Program-made: the position numbers and the translations under genes | Shown: positions 11,186 to 22,640 of the stretch, one piece after another | How the letters are laid out: each line of letters begins with the position of its first letter | Numbering within the stretch: position 1 is the stretch's first letter | NCBI GenBank assembly: GCA_000711775.1 | Contig: ARYC01002097.1 | Coordinates: forward strand, 1-64,000 | Origin: Oxytricha trifallax | Lineage: Eukaryota; Ciliophora; Spirotrichea; Sporadotrichida; Oxytrichidae | Direction of reading: 5' to 3' | Length of the DNA stretch: 64,000 bases | The notes under the pieces: model-generated | Told to the model about the DNA's origin: nothing | What the model saw: the letters and a program-made list of their open reading frames with translations, nothing else | Database searches by the model: none

Positions 11186-12625
11186 TTCCTTAGTAATGAA
11201 TAAAAAGAGTTGCAAGACAGATATACCTTAGAAAAAGATTGAATTAAGCAATAATAGCGAGAACTAAATAGCAACAAGACTCTATTCCCTGCCACTCTCT
11301 GCTATTTATATAATTGGCTGTGTTCTACTTTTCCTTTTACATTAGATATTCCCTTCTCTTCGTAATTACGTCAAATTTCAAAACTTGCTCTTTAGTGTCG
11401 CTGATTTTCTTGAGAAGAAGCTCCTCAAATTATTGCCAATATTTGTGTACTCTAATTGTCACTATTCTGCTTTCTTAAGTTTATAGGGTACTTAAAGCCA
11501 ATTTAGCACGTTTTAAATGAATTATTTGTTGGGTTAAAGGGAGTATGTTTGTTACAGAGCCTTGAATACTATTAAATCGTCATTATTTTCATTTTAATTT
11601 TCATTATCTAGATGTTATGCAAACTGCAATGTATGATTTTATTTCAACTATGTCAAGTAGTAATAGTTTGGCTGGGAATAGTTGCTTTTTATCATTATTT
11701 TGTTTTTGGTGTCGTACATGAACTTCATATTCATCAGAAAGTGCATTAGTAAATGTGTTGTTATTAAAATTATTGGTAATTATGCAGTTTTTGTTTGCAG
11801 TGATGAGCTACCTTTGGGAGTTACTAGGGCTTTGTTCTATAGTGGATTTTGTCTCTGTAGATTTTTGTACTTTTTTTAGCAAGTAAAGTGGGTCTTTTTA
11901 TGAATCTTGAGACGTTTATACACTGTCCCTCTTATTTAACTCTTTAAAATCCATTATAGATTAAATAAATCATTCTATTAAATATATAGGTCTTGGTTTT
12001 CTTGAAATAAACTTTACCACCTCGAAGATTCATAATCTCACTATTCCTTATTAAATTAAATTTAAGTTCCCCATCATTTGTTACCTATTGGCAATCCATA
12101 CAATCCTAATACCCCGTTTCTAAATGCAAAATTGGAATCAGTATCATCGCTACCATTTATTAAATTGTATTTCGAGCCTCTCTCAGTATGATTGTTTTAA
12201 TCGTTGTCGCTTGTCATTCTTCTATGTAATCGCTTGATTGGTTCATCATTTATTTTTAAATTAAATAAACTAAGACTTTCTTAATTACCAATTACCATAT
12301 AAAATGATTTTAATAGATTTATATTGTAGTTGGTGCTGTGTTACTTGAGCATGCTGATTTTCTTTTGTATTCGTATATATCGTTTCATCAATCTCAAGCA
12401 AGTCTTATGAGTATTCGTCTCTAAAGTGACTCTCATCTAATTTATTAGAAATTTATATTTCATTATAAATTTGTAACTATTTTTCATTGCTATTTTAATT
12501 TTGACATGTCTTTTTCATTAATCTAACTTGGATATAAGGCGTGAGTTATAAAGCCGTTTTCAATGGTATTTTAATCCATAAATTGCATGTGTGAGTATTT
12601 TGATTTATCTGGCATGTTCAATGTG
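11185..12625 (-). CDS. Hypothetical Asn-rich protein with hydrophobic C-terminus
   Basis: A series of minus-strand islands starts with a candidate ATG near 12620 (MPDKSKYSHMQFMDQ, ENGFITHALYPSQINEKDMS). It continues through LDESHFRDEYSQDLLEIDET, PIKRLHRRMTSDNDQNN, LRGGKVYFKKTKTYIFNRMI, then KSTIEQSPSNSQRQL and SDEYEVHVRHQKQNNDKKQL. After a spacer (about 11600-11500) the last island reads VHKYWQQFEELLLKKISD and KFDVITKRREYLMQKEKQN and ends in a hydrophobic segment (CYLVLAIIAQFNLFLRYI). Several frame changes mark MDS or intron boundaries that were not resolved. Nothing identifies a family. An open frame on the plus strand at 11682-11879 is the antisense of this gene. Confidence 0.55.
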
Positions 12626-12719
12626 GTATCACATAATTTATATTATTTTTTTCAGTAATTAAACCCTATTAATTCATTTTTATGATTAATCATACATTTT
12701 AAATTTATATCTATAATTA

Positions 12720-13960
12720 TTGGTCCTAAAGTATGAACTCTGTTAATATTTTTAATTTAATAATAATTTCGAATATCTAATGAGTACAAAAGAGCTGAAA
12801 CTGCTTCAAAGTTGTTTCCTAAATACCCAGTATATGAAGAAATGTTGACATTATCAAACTGTAAATGATTTCTTTGTATAGTAGATAAATTTTTTACTAA
12901 TGACATCTTTGCACAATATAAGCTTTAAATTGTCCCTGAATTAATTCATAAAATAATAATTAGAGTTAGTTTAAGAACTTAATCAAATCTAAAAATTATT
13001 TTGGTATTTAAAGAAATACATAATCTCCAACAAACTCATAAGCTAAATTATTAAAGAGTTTAGTTTCTCCAATAAATATAAATTCTGTAAACTCTGTCGC
13101 TAAACCAGCCCTACCCTAGGACCCTCCAAAATTTTCATTAAACTTTATTTTATTATATTATGGTAATTGGCTCCCCATATTTATATAGCACCACAATACT
13201 TTGAGACTCCTTGTAAGTAATAGCATTTGGAAATGCACAATTTGATATTTATTATTGTCAATATGAAAGACCCCGTAGTGTTTTGAGTCTATGCAGCTAA
13301 ATAACCTGAAATTACTATAAAACCTCTAAATTATGTAATTACTTAGAGTGTTTGCCAGATTCTTTTAGTAAATACTGCTTTAAATTACACAATTCCATAG
13401 ATTACTGAAATCGTAATTTTTCTAAAATTATTATGTATTTAAATTTTTAAATATTTATATTTGTCCATATTTATGGAGTTTTATTAAATATAAACCCTCC
13501 CTTATCAACAGAGTAGCTTTTAATGACTGTTCAATTCTTTCAATTTAATACTTTAATTCCATAAGAAAGGGTTAACTCAACTATGTCTTTATTTATGCCA
13601 AAAATACCTCCTTTAAAAAAAAAGCAATTAATTTATTTACTGTACTGTAATATATATGGTATTTATTCTATGTCTTATCTAATTATATATATATGATTAA
13701 AAATAAGAAATAATCTTAATATAAGAAAAAATTAAGTCAAATTATATTGAACGTAAATACCTCTCCATCTCTGCCAAAATTATTTTAGAAATAAGTGGAG
13801 TTTAGATTGAATTCACAATTTAACAAAGAATAGCACCCCATTAAATTTTTTCCTTATTCACGATGACAGATTCTTAATCAGCAAATTTATTTTCTACAAA
13901 CTAAAAGTACCTCTCATTTTAGAATTAAAGTAGTTTAGGGATTTATTATTGAAAGAAGTT
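12720..13960 (-). CDS. Hypothetical protein, possible surface/repeat protein
   Basis: Minus-strand islands include TYFQNNFGRDGEVFTFN (near 13790), GGIFGINKDIVELTLSYG (13600-13540), VISGYLAAQTQNTTGSFIL (13310-13250), GLATEFTEFIFIGETKLFNN (13110-13050) and SLVKNLSTIQRNHLQFDNVN then SYTGYLGNNFEAVSALLYS (12910-12780). Asn-rich, Gly-Gly-Ile and aromatic patterns recall polymorphic-membrane-like or beta-helix repeats, but the resemblance is only impressionistic. Frames change between islands, consistent with IESs. Start and stop were not found. Confidence 0.45.
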
Positions 13961-16430
13961 ATATAGTTTGAATCGCTTGATAGCTCAGCAAATTTCAAGA
14001 AAAAGCTCTACTCTAGAGTAAAATGGTAGTTGACAGTTATGCTAAAAATGTCTAAAGTTTGAATGTTTTAGATTTATTTCACATTCAAAGGTACTGTTAT
14101 TAAGTTAAGATTTATAGATGCAGATTCAGTATAGAGAAAAGAACATGCCGTGTATTTGATAGTTTTGGAAAGTTTAGTTAGTCACGTAAAGTTTTCTAAG
14201 GTTAAAGAAGACTCCGCCCGATTCATACAGAAATATAAAACAGATTTGGTTTTATATATTTGTGGCTTAAATTAAAATCTATGTTGCTAACATTTTGATT
14301 AAAAACCTTGATGATCTTGTTTCTATAGATTGTTGCAAGTAAAAACCATTTTACTTAATCTATGATGCCATAATAAATTTGTTAAGATATTTTAAGCTAT
14401 AACTCATGCTTTGAATATAAAAGCCCCTTTTTTTTACTGCAGATATAAAGATTCTTCTTCTTCCAGGCCATCTTGAAAGGCTTCATTCACATAATTACAA
14501 ACCCTATATGCCAACGAAATACGATTAATATTCTTAAACTACAAAATTAAGAAAAGAGTAAGAATTAGGCTAACATATAAAACTTACTTATAAACTTGAG
14601 TTAAGTGGACTTTTGATATAGTCGCTTCACTTAGCAGGAAGACATTGTCTTTGATTAAATAGATTCTGTTTTACTAAATTCAGTCAAATTAATAAAGAAC
14701 TTTGAATGTCTTTAGAATTGGAACTCAAACTGCTTCTAAATAATTGAGACATCTGGATTATAGAAACTAAAATTACTTGCTATTTTGTTCAATACTGTAA
14801 CTGTAAGATGACCCAATCAAACTAAAATTTGTCTACAACTTTGACTCTTAAAAATAAATAACTTTTAAGATAAATTAAAAAATATTTAAAATAATAATTA
14901 CATAAATTTTTCATAATTTATATATTTTAATAAATATAATATTAAGTTTCTTGATAGCTGTAAAGAAATAAATTTTTATTTATTATATTAAAATGCAACA
15001 AATGCAAGTTTATATAAAAAATACAAATAATCAGCCATTTTTTACACTTTTACAATATTTTAAATATGATAGAATTATTTGAAAATAAAATTTATTTAAA
15101 TATTAAATTTTTAAGCTTATTGATTGTAATTTAGAAAAATAATATTATTAAGTTTTTTGGATCTTTTTAATATATTACTTAATAAATTTATCGATTCCTT
15201 TTATATTGATGCAAAATTATTCAAAGTTTCAATATTTAATTAATTTATTTAAACTATTGATTATGAATTAGAAAAGTAACCGTTAAATAATTAATTAGAA
15301 TTGATACAAAAGATTCTTAAACTTATTTATTATTGATGGAATTTATCTATTTCTGGAAAAAAAATAAAAATTATTTGAATTAAATAGCGAAAATTATAAT
15401 TTTACTTCTCTTGTAATATAATAAGCATTCTTATTGATATAAAAAATAAGAAAAATTAAATCTTTTTTGAGTAGTATTAGTGTAATATTAAGATTATAAT
15501 TGAAATATTATACAAATAAAGGCTGTTGAATCCAATCAGAAGGCAATTAACAAAATAATTAAGAAATATTCTACATTCTCAATTAGATTGTAAATAAAAG
15601 TAGAATCTACTATCTGTGTTTTATAAACAAAAAATCAGATGAATTTATCTATGATAGTATTTATCTGCAAGTATGCTAATAAACAATGGATTAACATTAG
15701 TTTAAACTTCAATAATAACTATATTTTGTTATTACCTGAAATTTTATATAAATTGAGTTTTTTTTCATTAATTTTGAGTGTTTTGGTTTTAAAGAATAAA
15801 TTATTACATTATCTGCTGTCTTGACAATAATGCTGAAATGTTTTAAAATCAACTCAAATTTATATAGAGGGTAGTTATGCATAACTACAATTGTATTGTA
15901 TGATTAAAATAAACAATTAACCTATTATATAAAATCAATATAGTGTTGATTTAAATAAATAATGCTCAAAGCTTTATTTAAGATCATTATTATTTCTGAA
16001 ATATCAAAAATAATAATTATATATTAGAAATACTATTCAGTTTGATTTGTATTACTTATCTTACCCACCCTGCATTCATTTAAATATATTTACCCTTAAA
16101 ATAATTGAGATTATTATTTGAAAATAGCTTTTTGGATTTGCAGCTAACTCATGTATTTATTCTATTTTTAAAACTTAATATATTTTAAAAGGTTCACTCC
16201 AGGATGAATATAATATTAAAAATAAATTAATAATTTTATTTATAACATTTTACTTTAATATATTATTTATGAATAAATTGTGAGATTTGATAGCAAACAT
16301 CTGTAAAAGTAAGTAAATTAGAAAATACTGTGAATTTTATTTTTTTCTGCATTTTTGTTCACACAAATATTGAGATGCTTAATAATATTTTCTAATTTAA
16401 ATTTTATAAAATACAGGCAAAATCTTTATA
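13961..16430. other. AT-rich germline spacer, sparse short islands
   Basis: Predominantly long A/T-rich tracts. Short stretches around 14000-14250 may be coding on the minus strand, but no frame is convincing. No RNA gene was seen. Confidence 0.4.
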
Positions 16431-16692
16431 AAACCCCATTGATCAATTAAGACATGAGAATTGGGGTTAAGAACAATTAAATTAAGAATTAATTATTATT
16501 GGCGAATAAGATTAATGTTTGGGCTAATTATTAAAACTATTGGCTCGATTAATTTTCCTTATAAAGTAATCCAATCAGAGTGTGTATATTTAATTTTAGC
16601 CCAATTATTTATAATATTAGCCAATTATAATTAATTTTAAATTTAATTGTTCTTAACTCCAATTATCGCTTCTTAATTGATCTATGGGGTTT
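16431..16692. mobile_element. MITE family B with AAACCCC/GGGGTTT ends
   Basis: A 262-bp element begins AAACCCCATTGATCAATTAAG and ends with a matching inverted CTTAATTGATCTATGGGGTTT. It is flanked by TA on both sides (16429-16430 and 16693-16694). The inverted arms are about 80 bp (the GTTAAGAACAATTAAATT block recurs inverted at 16632-16651), with an unpaired centre of about 90 bp. It has no coding potential. The AAACCCC tip resembles the telomere-like tip of TBE elements, but the TA target and length place it with the other MITEs. Confidence 0.8.
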
Positions 16693-17279
16693 TACTTATT
16701 TTAATAAGTATTGTATTAAATTTTTTAAATAATTATTCTATAACAATAAATTTATTTAGAATGTAAAGATAAAATTTATGTCTGTTACACTTGTTAAGAA
16801 GTGCTTAATTAAAATTAAAATCAAGATGTAGATTTTAAAAATACAATTCATGTTAAAATAGACTTTACCTTTTCGAGAATAAAATTAAGGTATCTTGCTA
16901 TATTAAATTAATTATATTTTAGTTTACAAGTTTAGCAGCTTATATTTTTAGTATTCAGAGAAAATGAAATTATAAATTATGCATATATTAATTAAGACTT
17001 ATTTTAACTTAAATAAGAATTTTATTAATAAATTTATAAATTTATTAATTAAAATGAGTTTTTGTTTTCCTGATTTATAAAAAGGGTCACAACTCATATT
17101 TTATTTGATCACATTAAAGCGAAAAGTCAATTTAATATTAAAAATTATCAAATCTCATAATTTATAAATCTATATATAGAATGTAGGAGGCATTATAATA
17201 ATTATAATTATTAGATGTATAGACATATAATGATTATAAATAAATTAATATATTTTAATATACAATCAATTTATTGATT

Positions 17280-17800
17280 GTGGCAGCTGGAATTCTTATA
17301 TTTGTCTGTGAAGAGTATCAAGCTGAAGTTTAAAGTGCCACATGTTGGGTGGATCCCTCACAAATTAATTTAATGATAATTCGTCATATTTTTTTTATTT
17401 TTAAAAATGTATAATTATTTAATAAATTGATTTTCCTTATATAAAACAGAAGAAATTTAAGGAGATATTAAAATATTTTAAAGTAAGAACTAAATAATAA
17501 TCAATCATTATTTTAATCAGTGACATATATTAATTTTTAAATACAGGATGTGAAAATACTGATAAAATACTCTAAATATTCAAATTTAAATATTCATTTA
17601 TAAATTTATTTGAATTTTCAGTTTACGTCACACCGCCGTATTATATTTGAAGATTTTAATGAAAAAATATATAAATGGAGTTTAATTTTTTAATTAATAA
17701 CAGTCCTCTCATGCAGCAGAGAATTGCCTTGTAAATTTTAAAGACTCTACTTCTTATCTTGGGTCAACCTATGAAGTTTGATTTAGGACACCAATATTAA
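17280..17800 (+). CDS. Cys-rich protein, islands upstream of TBE copy 2
   Basis: Plus-strand islands read AAGILIFVCEEYQAEVQSATC then WVDPSQ (about 17283-17375) and SSHAAENCLVNFKDSTSYLG then STYEV (about 17702-17790). Paired cysteines and the composition match the Cys-rich islands at 22080-22640 on the other side of the transposon, so they may belong to one gene. The sequence between the islands is AT-rich. A secreted or surface role is inferred from the cysteine pattern only. Confidence 0.45.
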
Positions 17801-18001
17801 TTATTTTTGCCAAAAAAATTATAATAATATTTATCTTTTATAAATAATATCGGGTCATTTCTTCCATTTTCTTCATAACGTAAGTTAAATCATGGGAATC
17901 AAAACCCCAAAACCCCTTAGTGAGGTTTATAAGTGCTTTGATTTGTAGGGTATAGTTGGGGTCTTATTGGGGTTAGTAGAGAAATTAGGCCTATTTACAA
18001 A

Positions 18002-19062
18002 ATGAGAAATAGAAATTAGCGAAATTTAGGCTCGATTTATAATGAGAAATATTTAGATTTACTACTTCAGCTTAGGTATGGTACGAGTATTAATATAGAT
18101 TAAGTCAAACCAGTATTGAATTATGCAGCTATAGCAAAGCTCTTACACAAGAGTGCCTCTACTGTTAGATATCACTGCATGTTAGCTGTTTAGCATTTTA
18201 ATTCTGGTACTTGAAAGCATCCTGCTAGAAAATAAAAGTTCTCACAGCACCATATTGACCACCTCTGTGACTCTAAGACTTTAAAGTATTGGGCACACTT
18301 TCCTCTAGACTAGCAAGCTGTAATGTTCATCGCAAGTTTCCTGATATGCGCATCTCTCCTTAGACTATAGCCAACATTTATAGAAGAAATGGTATTACTT
18401 TCAAGACTGTCAACAGAGTGAAGAGAGTGATTGATTTTACAGTGCCATTTTATAGTAATAATTAAAATATATATATGATTAAATGCAGAGAGCTATTGAT
18501 AATAACATCAAGTTCATACATGCAGATGAAGCTGTGTTTACTTTCAACACTTTTATTAATAAGTCAAGGCATAAGAAGTATGATAATATAGAAGTTTATG
18601 ACTAAAAAGTGAAGGTAGTCACCCATGCAATTTTAGCTAGTATAAGTGAAGATTCAGGCTTAGAGAGTTATGTGATTCACCCTCGCTCTATTAAGCGAGA
18701 GTAGTATATAGAGTTCTACATAAGCTCAGAGAGAAGTATAGCAACCAAGAGATCATCCTGTTTGCTGATAACCTTTCAGTTCATAAGACTAAGGAGTCTA
18801 AGAAAGCTTATGAAGACCTAAACATAACTCCAGTTTATAACGTTCCTTATAGTCCTTAATTTAATGGAATAGAATTCTACTGGAGTTAAATCAAGACTCA
18901 CTACAAGAAGCTGCTGCTGTATCATCTTATGCATGACTTGCCTATCGATACAGTAGACTTGATTCAAAGCAGCTGTAGAGAGTAAGCGTAGAAAAGACAA
19001 CAATTTGTGCGAGAGAAGGAAGAATGAATGTTTATAAATAAGTTTTAGATTTAAACGAATGA
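18002..19062 (+). pseudogene. TBE 42-kDa transposase, copy 2 (broken)
   Basis: It aligns over its full length with the intact gene of copy 1 (MRNRNQRNLGSIY… to TGA 19060-19062). The catalytic neighbourhoods are present (DEAVFTFNTFINKS, EIILFADNLSVHKTKES, QFNGIEFYWSQIK). It has an in-frame TGA at 18212-18214 where copy 1 has CGA, a one-base loss near 18327, another near 18716 and a further small loss near 18975. It therefore cannot encode one full protein. It is still useful as a sister sequence for dating the two copies. Confidence 0.88.
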
Positions 19063-19068
19063 ATATAT

Positions 19069-19856
19069 TCACATATTAAATTGGCCCAAAAAGGGGTTTG
19101 GCTTCTCTTTCTTCTCCTCTTCTTAAGGCTTACTTGGACCCATATTTCTTCTCTTTGTGCCAGCTCCTGCATCTATGTCATTTCTTCTAGCTTTTAGACA
19201 TCTTTATAAAGTCTCTTGCTCACTTCATAAATAGTCTATGACTTTCTCTCTCTGTGAACCTTCGCATGCTCTTTCATTAGAATATACCAGTTCCAGGTTT
19301 CCCTACAAAGTTAAGAATCAAAGCTTACGAGAGAGGAAAGGATGCTTCTTAAGCTCAGCGAGCCAGGTCTCGCTTATTAATATGCCTTGCTTCTTTTAAT
19401 CTTCAGGAGAAATAGAGTAGCGCTTTTTGTGAGCTTCTTCAATGATCTCTCTGAGATAACTCTCTCTTAAAGCGCCAAGAACTCCAAAGAAGAAGCTCCT
19501 TTCTGGAAGCTTGTTAGAGAGTTGTTTCTTGGTAGGAAGATAAACTACCAACTCTTCATCTTTCATCGCATCCTCGTAGAGATTAGTGACTGAAATCTCT
19601 GGGTAGTTTGGCATATCTATCAACTTTATATCACTGTTTTTGAAGGCTTTCTTCTCATCGCAGAGTATAGCTTTTAAGAATGAAATTTTGGTACCTTCCA
19701 TCGTTGGAAGGAATAAACCCACTATAGTATATGATTAAGTATATGTCACATGCTTACCATGCTAAGTGAGGTATCGATAGAGATCTTCCTTGCTTCTAAA
19801 TCTTGAGATCATTTCTTAGCTCCAACCCTCTTAATTGCAGTACTTATAGATTCCAT
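19069..19856 (-). pseudogene. TBE 22-kDa protein, copy 2 (one early frameshift)
   Basis: ATG at 19854-19856 (MESISTAIKRVGAKK) is followed by a one-base loss relative to copy 1 (VEAQEMISRF). After this the frame is open: GLFLPTMEGTKISFLKAILC, DIKLIDMPNYPEISVTNLYE, ELVVYLPTKKQLSNKLPERS, FFFGVLGALRESYLREIIEE and a basic, Lys/Pro-rich end, to TGA 19069-19071. The 3' end nearly touches the transposase stop. The family is found only in TBEs; its function is unknown. Confidence 0.83.
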
Positions 19857-20417
19857 CCTTGGTCCTTCTCTTGTAATTGAATTTCAAATTTTAATATATA
19901 GAGTTCTGGATCCTACTGTTAAAAATCTTAGTATTAAATATGGGCATCTTATAGGAGGTCACCTGCTAAGGATACGTGGAGAAAGCTGGAAGAAGCTGTA
20001 ACAAACTTCAGAGATGGAGCCCCATTTTTATCAATTTAGTTCCATTAAATTAGTACTAAATTTGTTTAAATTTGATTAGTACCGGTACTAAATCCGTTTA
20101 AATTTAATTGGTACAATTTAATAGTACCAAAACTTAATTAGTACCTAGTTTTTAACTAATGAGGTTTTAATGGAAAAGTTCAAAATGGTTCAAAACCTAA
20201 TTGGTACCAGTACCAACCTGAATTTATTCTCAGTTGGTACCAAAATAAAAATATTAAGCATAAAATTAAAAAATTTATAGTTATAAACTAAGTATAAATA
20301 TGATGTCTAACACCTAAGAACAACCATTGTTGTTGCAGTGCCAGCTCCTATACAAAGTTAGTATAGCCAGTGAGGTTTTTACTTATTAATAATAGAAATT
20401 TAAATTTGAATTTAAAC

Positions 20418-21855
20418 ATGGCGGCTAACTTAAATCGTAAGGCAGTTTCTCTTGGAACAGGTTAATCATTGCTAAACTTTGGCTCTTCCAAGAAACCAGA
20501 AGTAATTTATAGTGAAAAGGAGGTAGAGCTAAGAGCTCTAGAGTTTGAAGCTGAGGTCTTTAAAATTTAAGTTTAAAACAAGAAGTAGAGTGCTGAGATA
20601 GGAGTTTAAGCATAAGTTGAATTGGTTGAGGAAGATAAGGAACAGCAACCAATAGAAAAAATTAAAACATTTTAATGTGAAGACTTCTAAAATTTATTCT
20701 CAACTGAGTTTAGCTTGAAGAGACACATCAAAGAGGTACACTCTGGTAGAGCTAAGATCTACTTCAAGCATGATAAAGTAGATGTAGATACTAATGCAAT
20801 ACCTGCATGAAGTCTTATACGCACTCAGCTAAAGTAAAGAGACATATGCAAAAGCATCATCTAAGCGAATTCCTGATTAAAGATGAGGAAACTTAAAAGC
20901 TTATACCTGCTAAAAGAAAAAATAACTCTCTTGATTCACAAATAGAGCAGTAGGAGAGACTTAAGAGATAGAAGCGGTTTGAGTCAATGAACCAACCAGC
21001 AAATGGTATATATATTGCATGCTTATAAGAGAGAGCAATGTATATACCTGCATTAAATGCAGTCGACATAAGCAGCTGTATTGAAAACTACTTGAATATT
21101 GACGTACCTAACAAGGTAAAACTTATAGTTGTTGATGAATTCGCATACAAGGTATATCCATTCAAGTATCTCATTAAGAACGAGCAATATTAAAATGAGT
21201 TTGCAAATGAATACATAGTACTGAGAGAGGCTTAGAAAGATAATGCAAGAACTTAGCTAAGTCGACGGAGTTATACTTGGTCATGGTTTTATTGCATTGA
21301 GACTCAAGAAGTTTGAAATGACTCTAAGAGAGTATCGCTACCATAATAGATATCCTGATGATTTGAATGAGATACTCAAAGATATGACTAAGGGTGTGAA
21401 AGAGCTCCATGATCTAGGGTATGGTCATAGAGATTTGAAGCCAGAAAATGTAATGCTAAAACTCTGCCCTTTAGAAGTAGTAGTCATAGATTTCAACAGA
21501 CAATAAGACAAGAGATAGTGACTTTAGCTAAGGTTTTAGGCACTCCAGGATACTTCCCTATAAGAGAGAAATGGACAAATGGCTCTGTATAATGGGATGT
21601 TTGGGCAGTAGTAGCAATTATCTTAGAGTGCGATATGGAAAGTATGTCATACTTTGGAACAAAACATGAGAAATAATCAATAAGTTTGGCTGCTAAACAT
21701 ATAAAGCAAGATGAAATATGCAATGAAATTAAGAAGAAGTTGAGAGGTAATCGTAAAAGCTCCAGCATATCCAAGATAACATTAGATGATATACTAGAAC
21801 AACTACAGACTGCAAATTCAAGAGGTATCCAAAGAAAAGCAGATAAAATTTGTTT
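20418..21855 (+). pseudogene. TBE 57-kDa zinc-finger/kinase-like protein, copy 2 (broken)
   Basis: It starts MAANLNRKAVSLGTGQSLLN. The first finger has lost a Cys (CEDFQNLFSTEFSLKRHI), and the second is disrupted by a frame change around 20800 (TGA after IPA). The kinase-like part reads LKKFEMTLREYRYHNRYPDD, LHDLGYGHRDLKPENVMLKL and VVVIDFNRQ, then a one-base loss before the APE-like region (GTPGYFPIREKWTNG). DFN replaces DFG. There is no foldback here, so this copy shows the uninterrupted target site of the element at 6149-6904 in copy 1. Confidence 0.82.
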
Positions 21856-22079
21856 GAATTAAATACACTAATACTCATTAAATATTCATTAAAATCATAA
21901 AAAACCTGCGTTTTCCTACTAACCCCAATAAGACCCCAACTATACCCTACAAATCAAAGCACTTATAAACCTCACTAAGGGGTTTTGGGGTTTTGAATCC
22001 TAAATAAAGTAATTTTTTAGAAAAAGTTTATAATTGATTATTTTCATGTTTCGCTGATATTTACATGTAAGTTATAGAT

Positions 22080-22640
22080 TTAGAAGTGGCTAATAAAAGT
22101 TCCACTCTTCAACTAATGAATGTGAGTTATGTGAGGAAGGTTATGGCGAAGTTGTATAATATAATATAATATAATTTTATTTAATATAAAATTAATTCCC
22201 CAATTAATTTATAGTCAATGGCGAACAAGTCTGTGGAAGTAACTAAGTTAATTGCTATTAAATTACTAAACGATGTCAAAGTTAAAGTTTTGATTATAAT
22301 GAAGCAAAAAAATGAGATTTGGAGTATTTACAGTTTGCAAAGACGGATAATTAACCAACGTTAGAGGGTCTTGTTTTGCTATAATAATTGGTATACTCCA
22401 TAAGAGTTAAATTTTAAAAATAAATATAATTGTAAGTGGTCAACTGGCTAGTACGTTAAAGCGAATTACAATTAATATGGAACGATTGACTCTACATACT
22501 GTATGGCCTACCCGGATGATTACTTTGAAGACAGTTTTTAGGATATATATAAAAGCTGTAAAAATGATTTTTGCTATGACACATAAGGAAATAATGAAAC
22601 CACTACAGGAATCAGTGATTAACTCGATTGACTAATTGCC
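22080..22640 (+). CDS. Cys-rich extracellular-type protein (C-terminal part)
   Basis: Islands read SSTNECELCEEGYGEVV (about 22105-22160), CGSNQVNCYQITKRCQSQSF (about 22230-22290) and then one long open frame YNNWYTPQELNFKNKYNCKW … YCMAYPDDYFEDSFQDIYKS … DFCYDTQGNNETTTGISDQ, to TGA near 22632. CxxCxxGYG followed by regularly spaced Cys resembles the Cys-rich repeats of ciliate surface proteins. An AT-rich IES-like spacer lies at about 22160-22215. It probably belongs with the islands at 17280-17800, separated by TBE copy 2. Confidence 0.55.

Larger units (their letters stand above)
17900..21995 (+). mobile_element. TBE transposon, copy 2 (complete, genes decayed)
   Basis: The 4096-bp element has perfect-looking ends: CAAAACCCCAAAACCCC at 17900 and its complement to 21995, followed by inverted repeats of about 80 bp. 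It is flanked by AAT on both sides (17897-17899, 21996-21998), a clean ANT target duplication. Gene order is 42-kDa transposase (plus), 22-kDa (minus), 57-kDa zinc-finger/kinase (plus). Length matches published TBE elements (about 4.1 kb). All three genes carry breaks relative to copy 1, so this copy looks older or unselected. Confidence 0.95.

Noticed and set aside
11682-11879. Plus-strand hydrophobic open frame
   Set aside because: The opposite strand carries a longer, more protein-like island (SDEYEVHVRHQKQNNDKKQL); the plus frame is its shadow.
5481-21995. Euplotes Tec-type transposons as an explanation for the two large elements
   Set aside because: Tec elements use TA targets and live in a genome where UGA is Cys. 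Here the ends are C4A4-like, the targets are ANT, and TAA/TAG encode Gln, which is the TBE/hypotrich combination.
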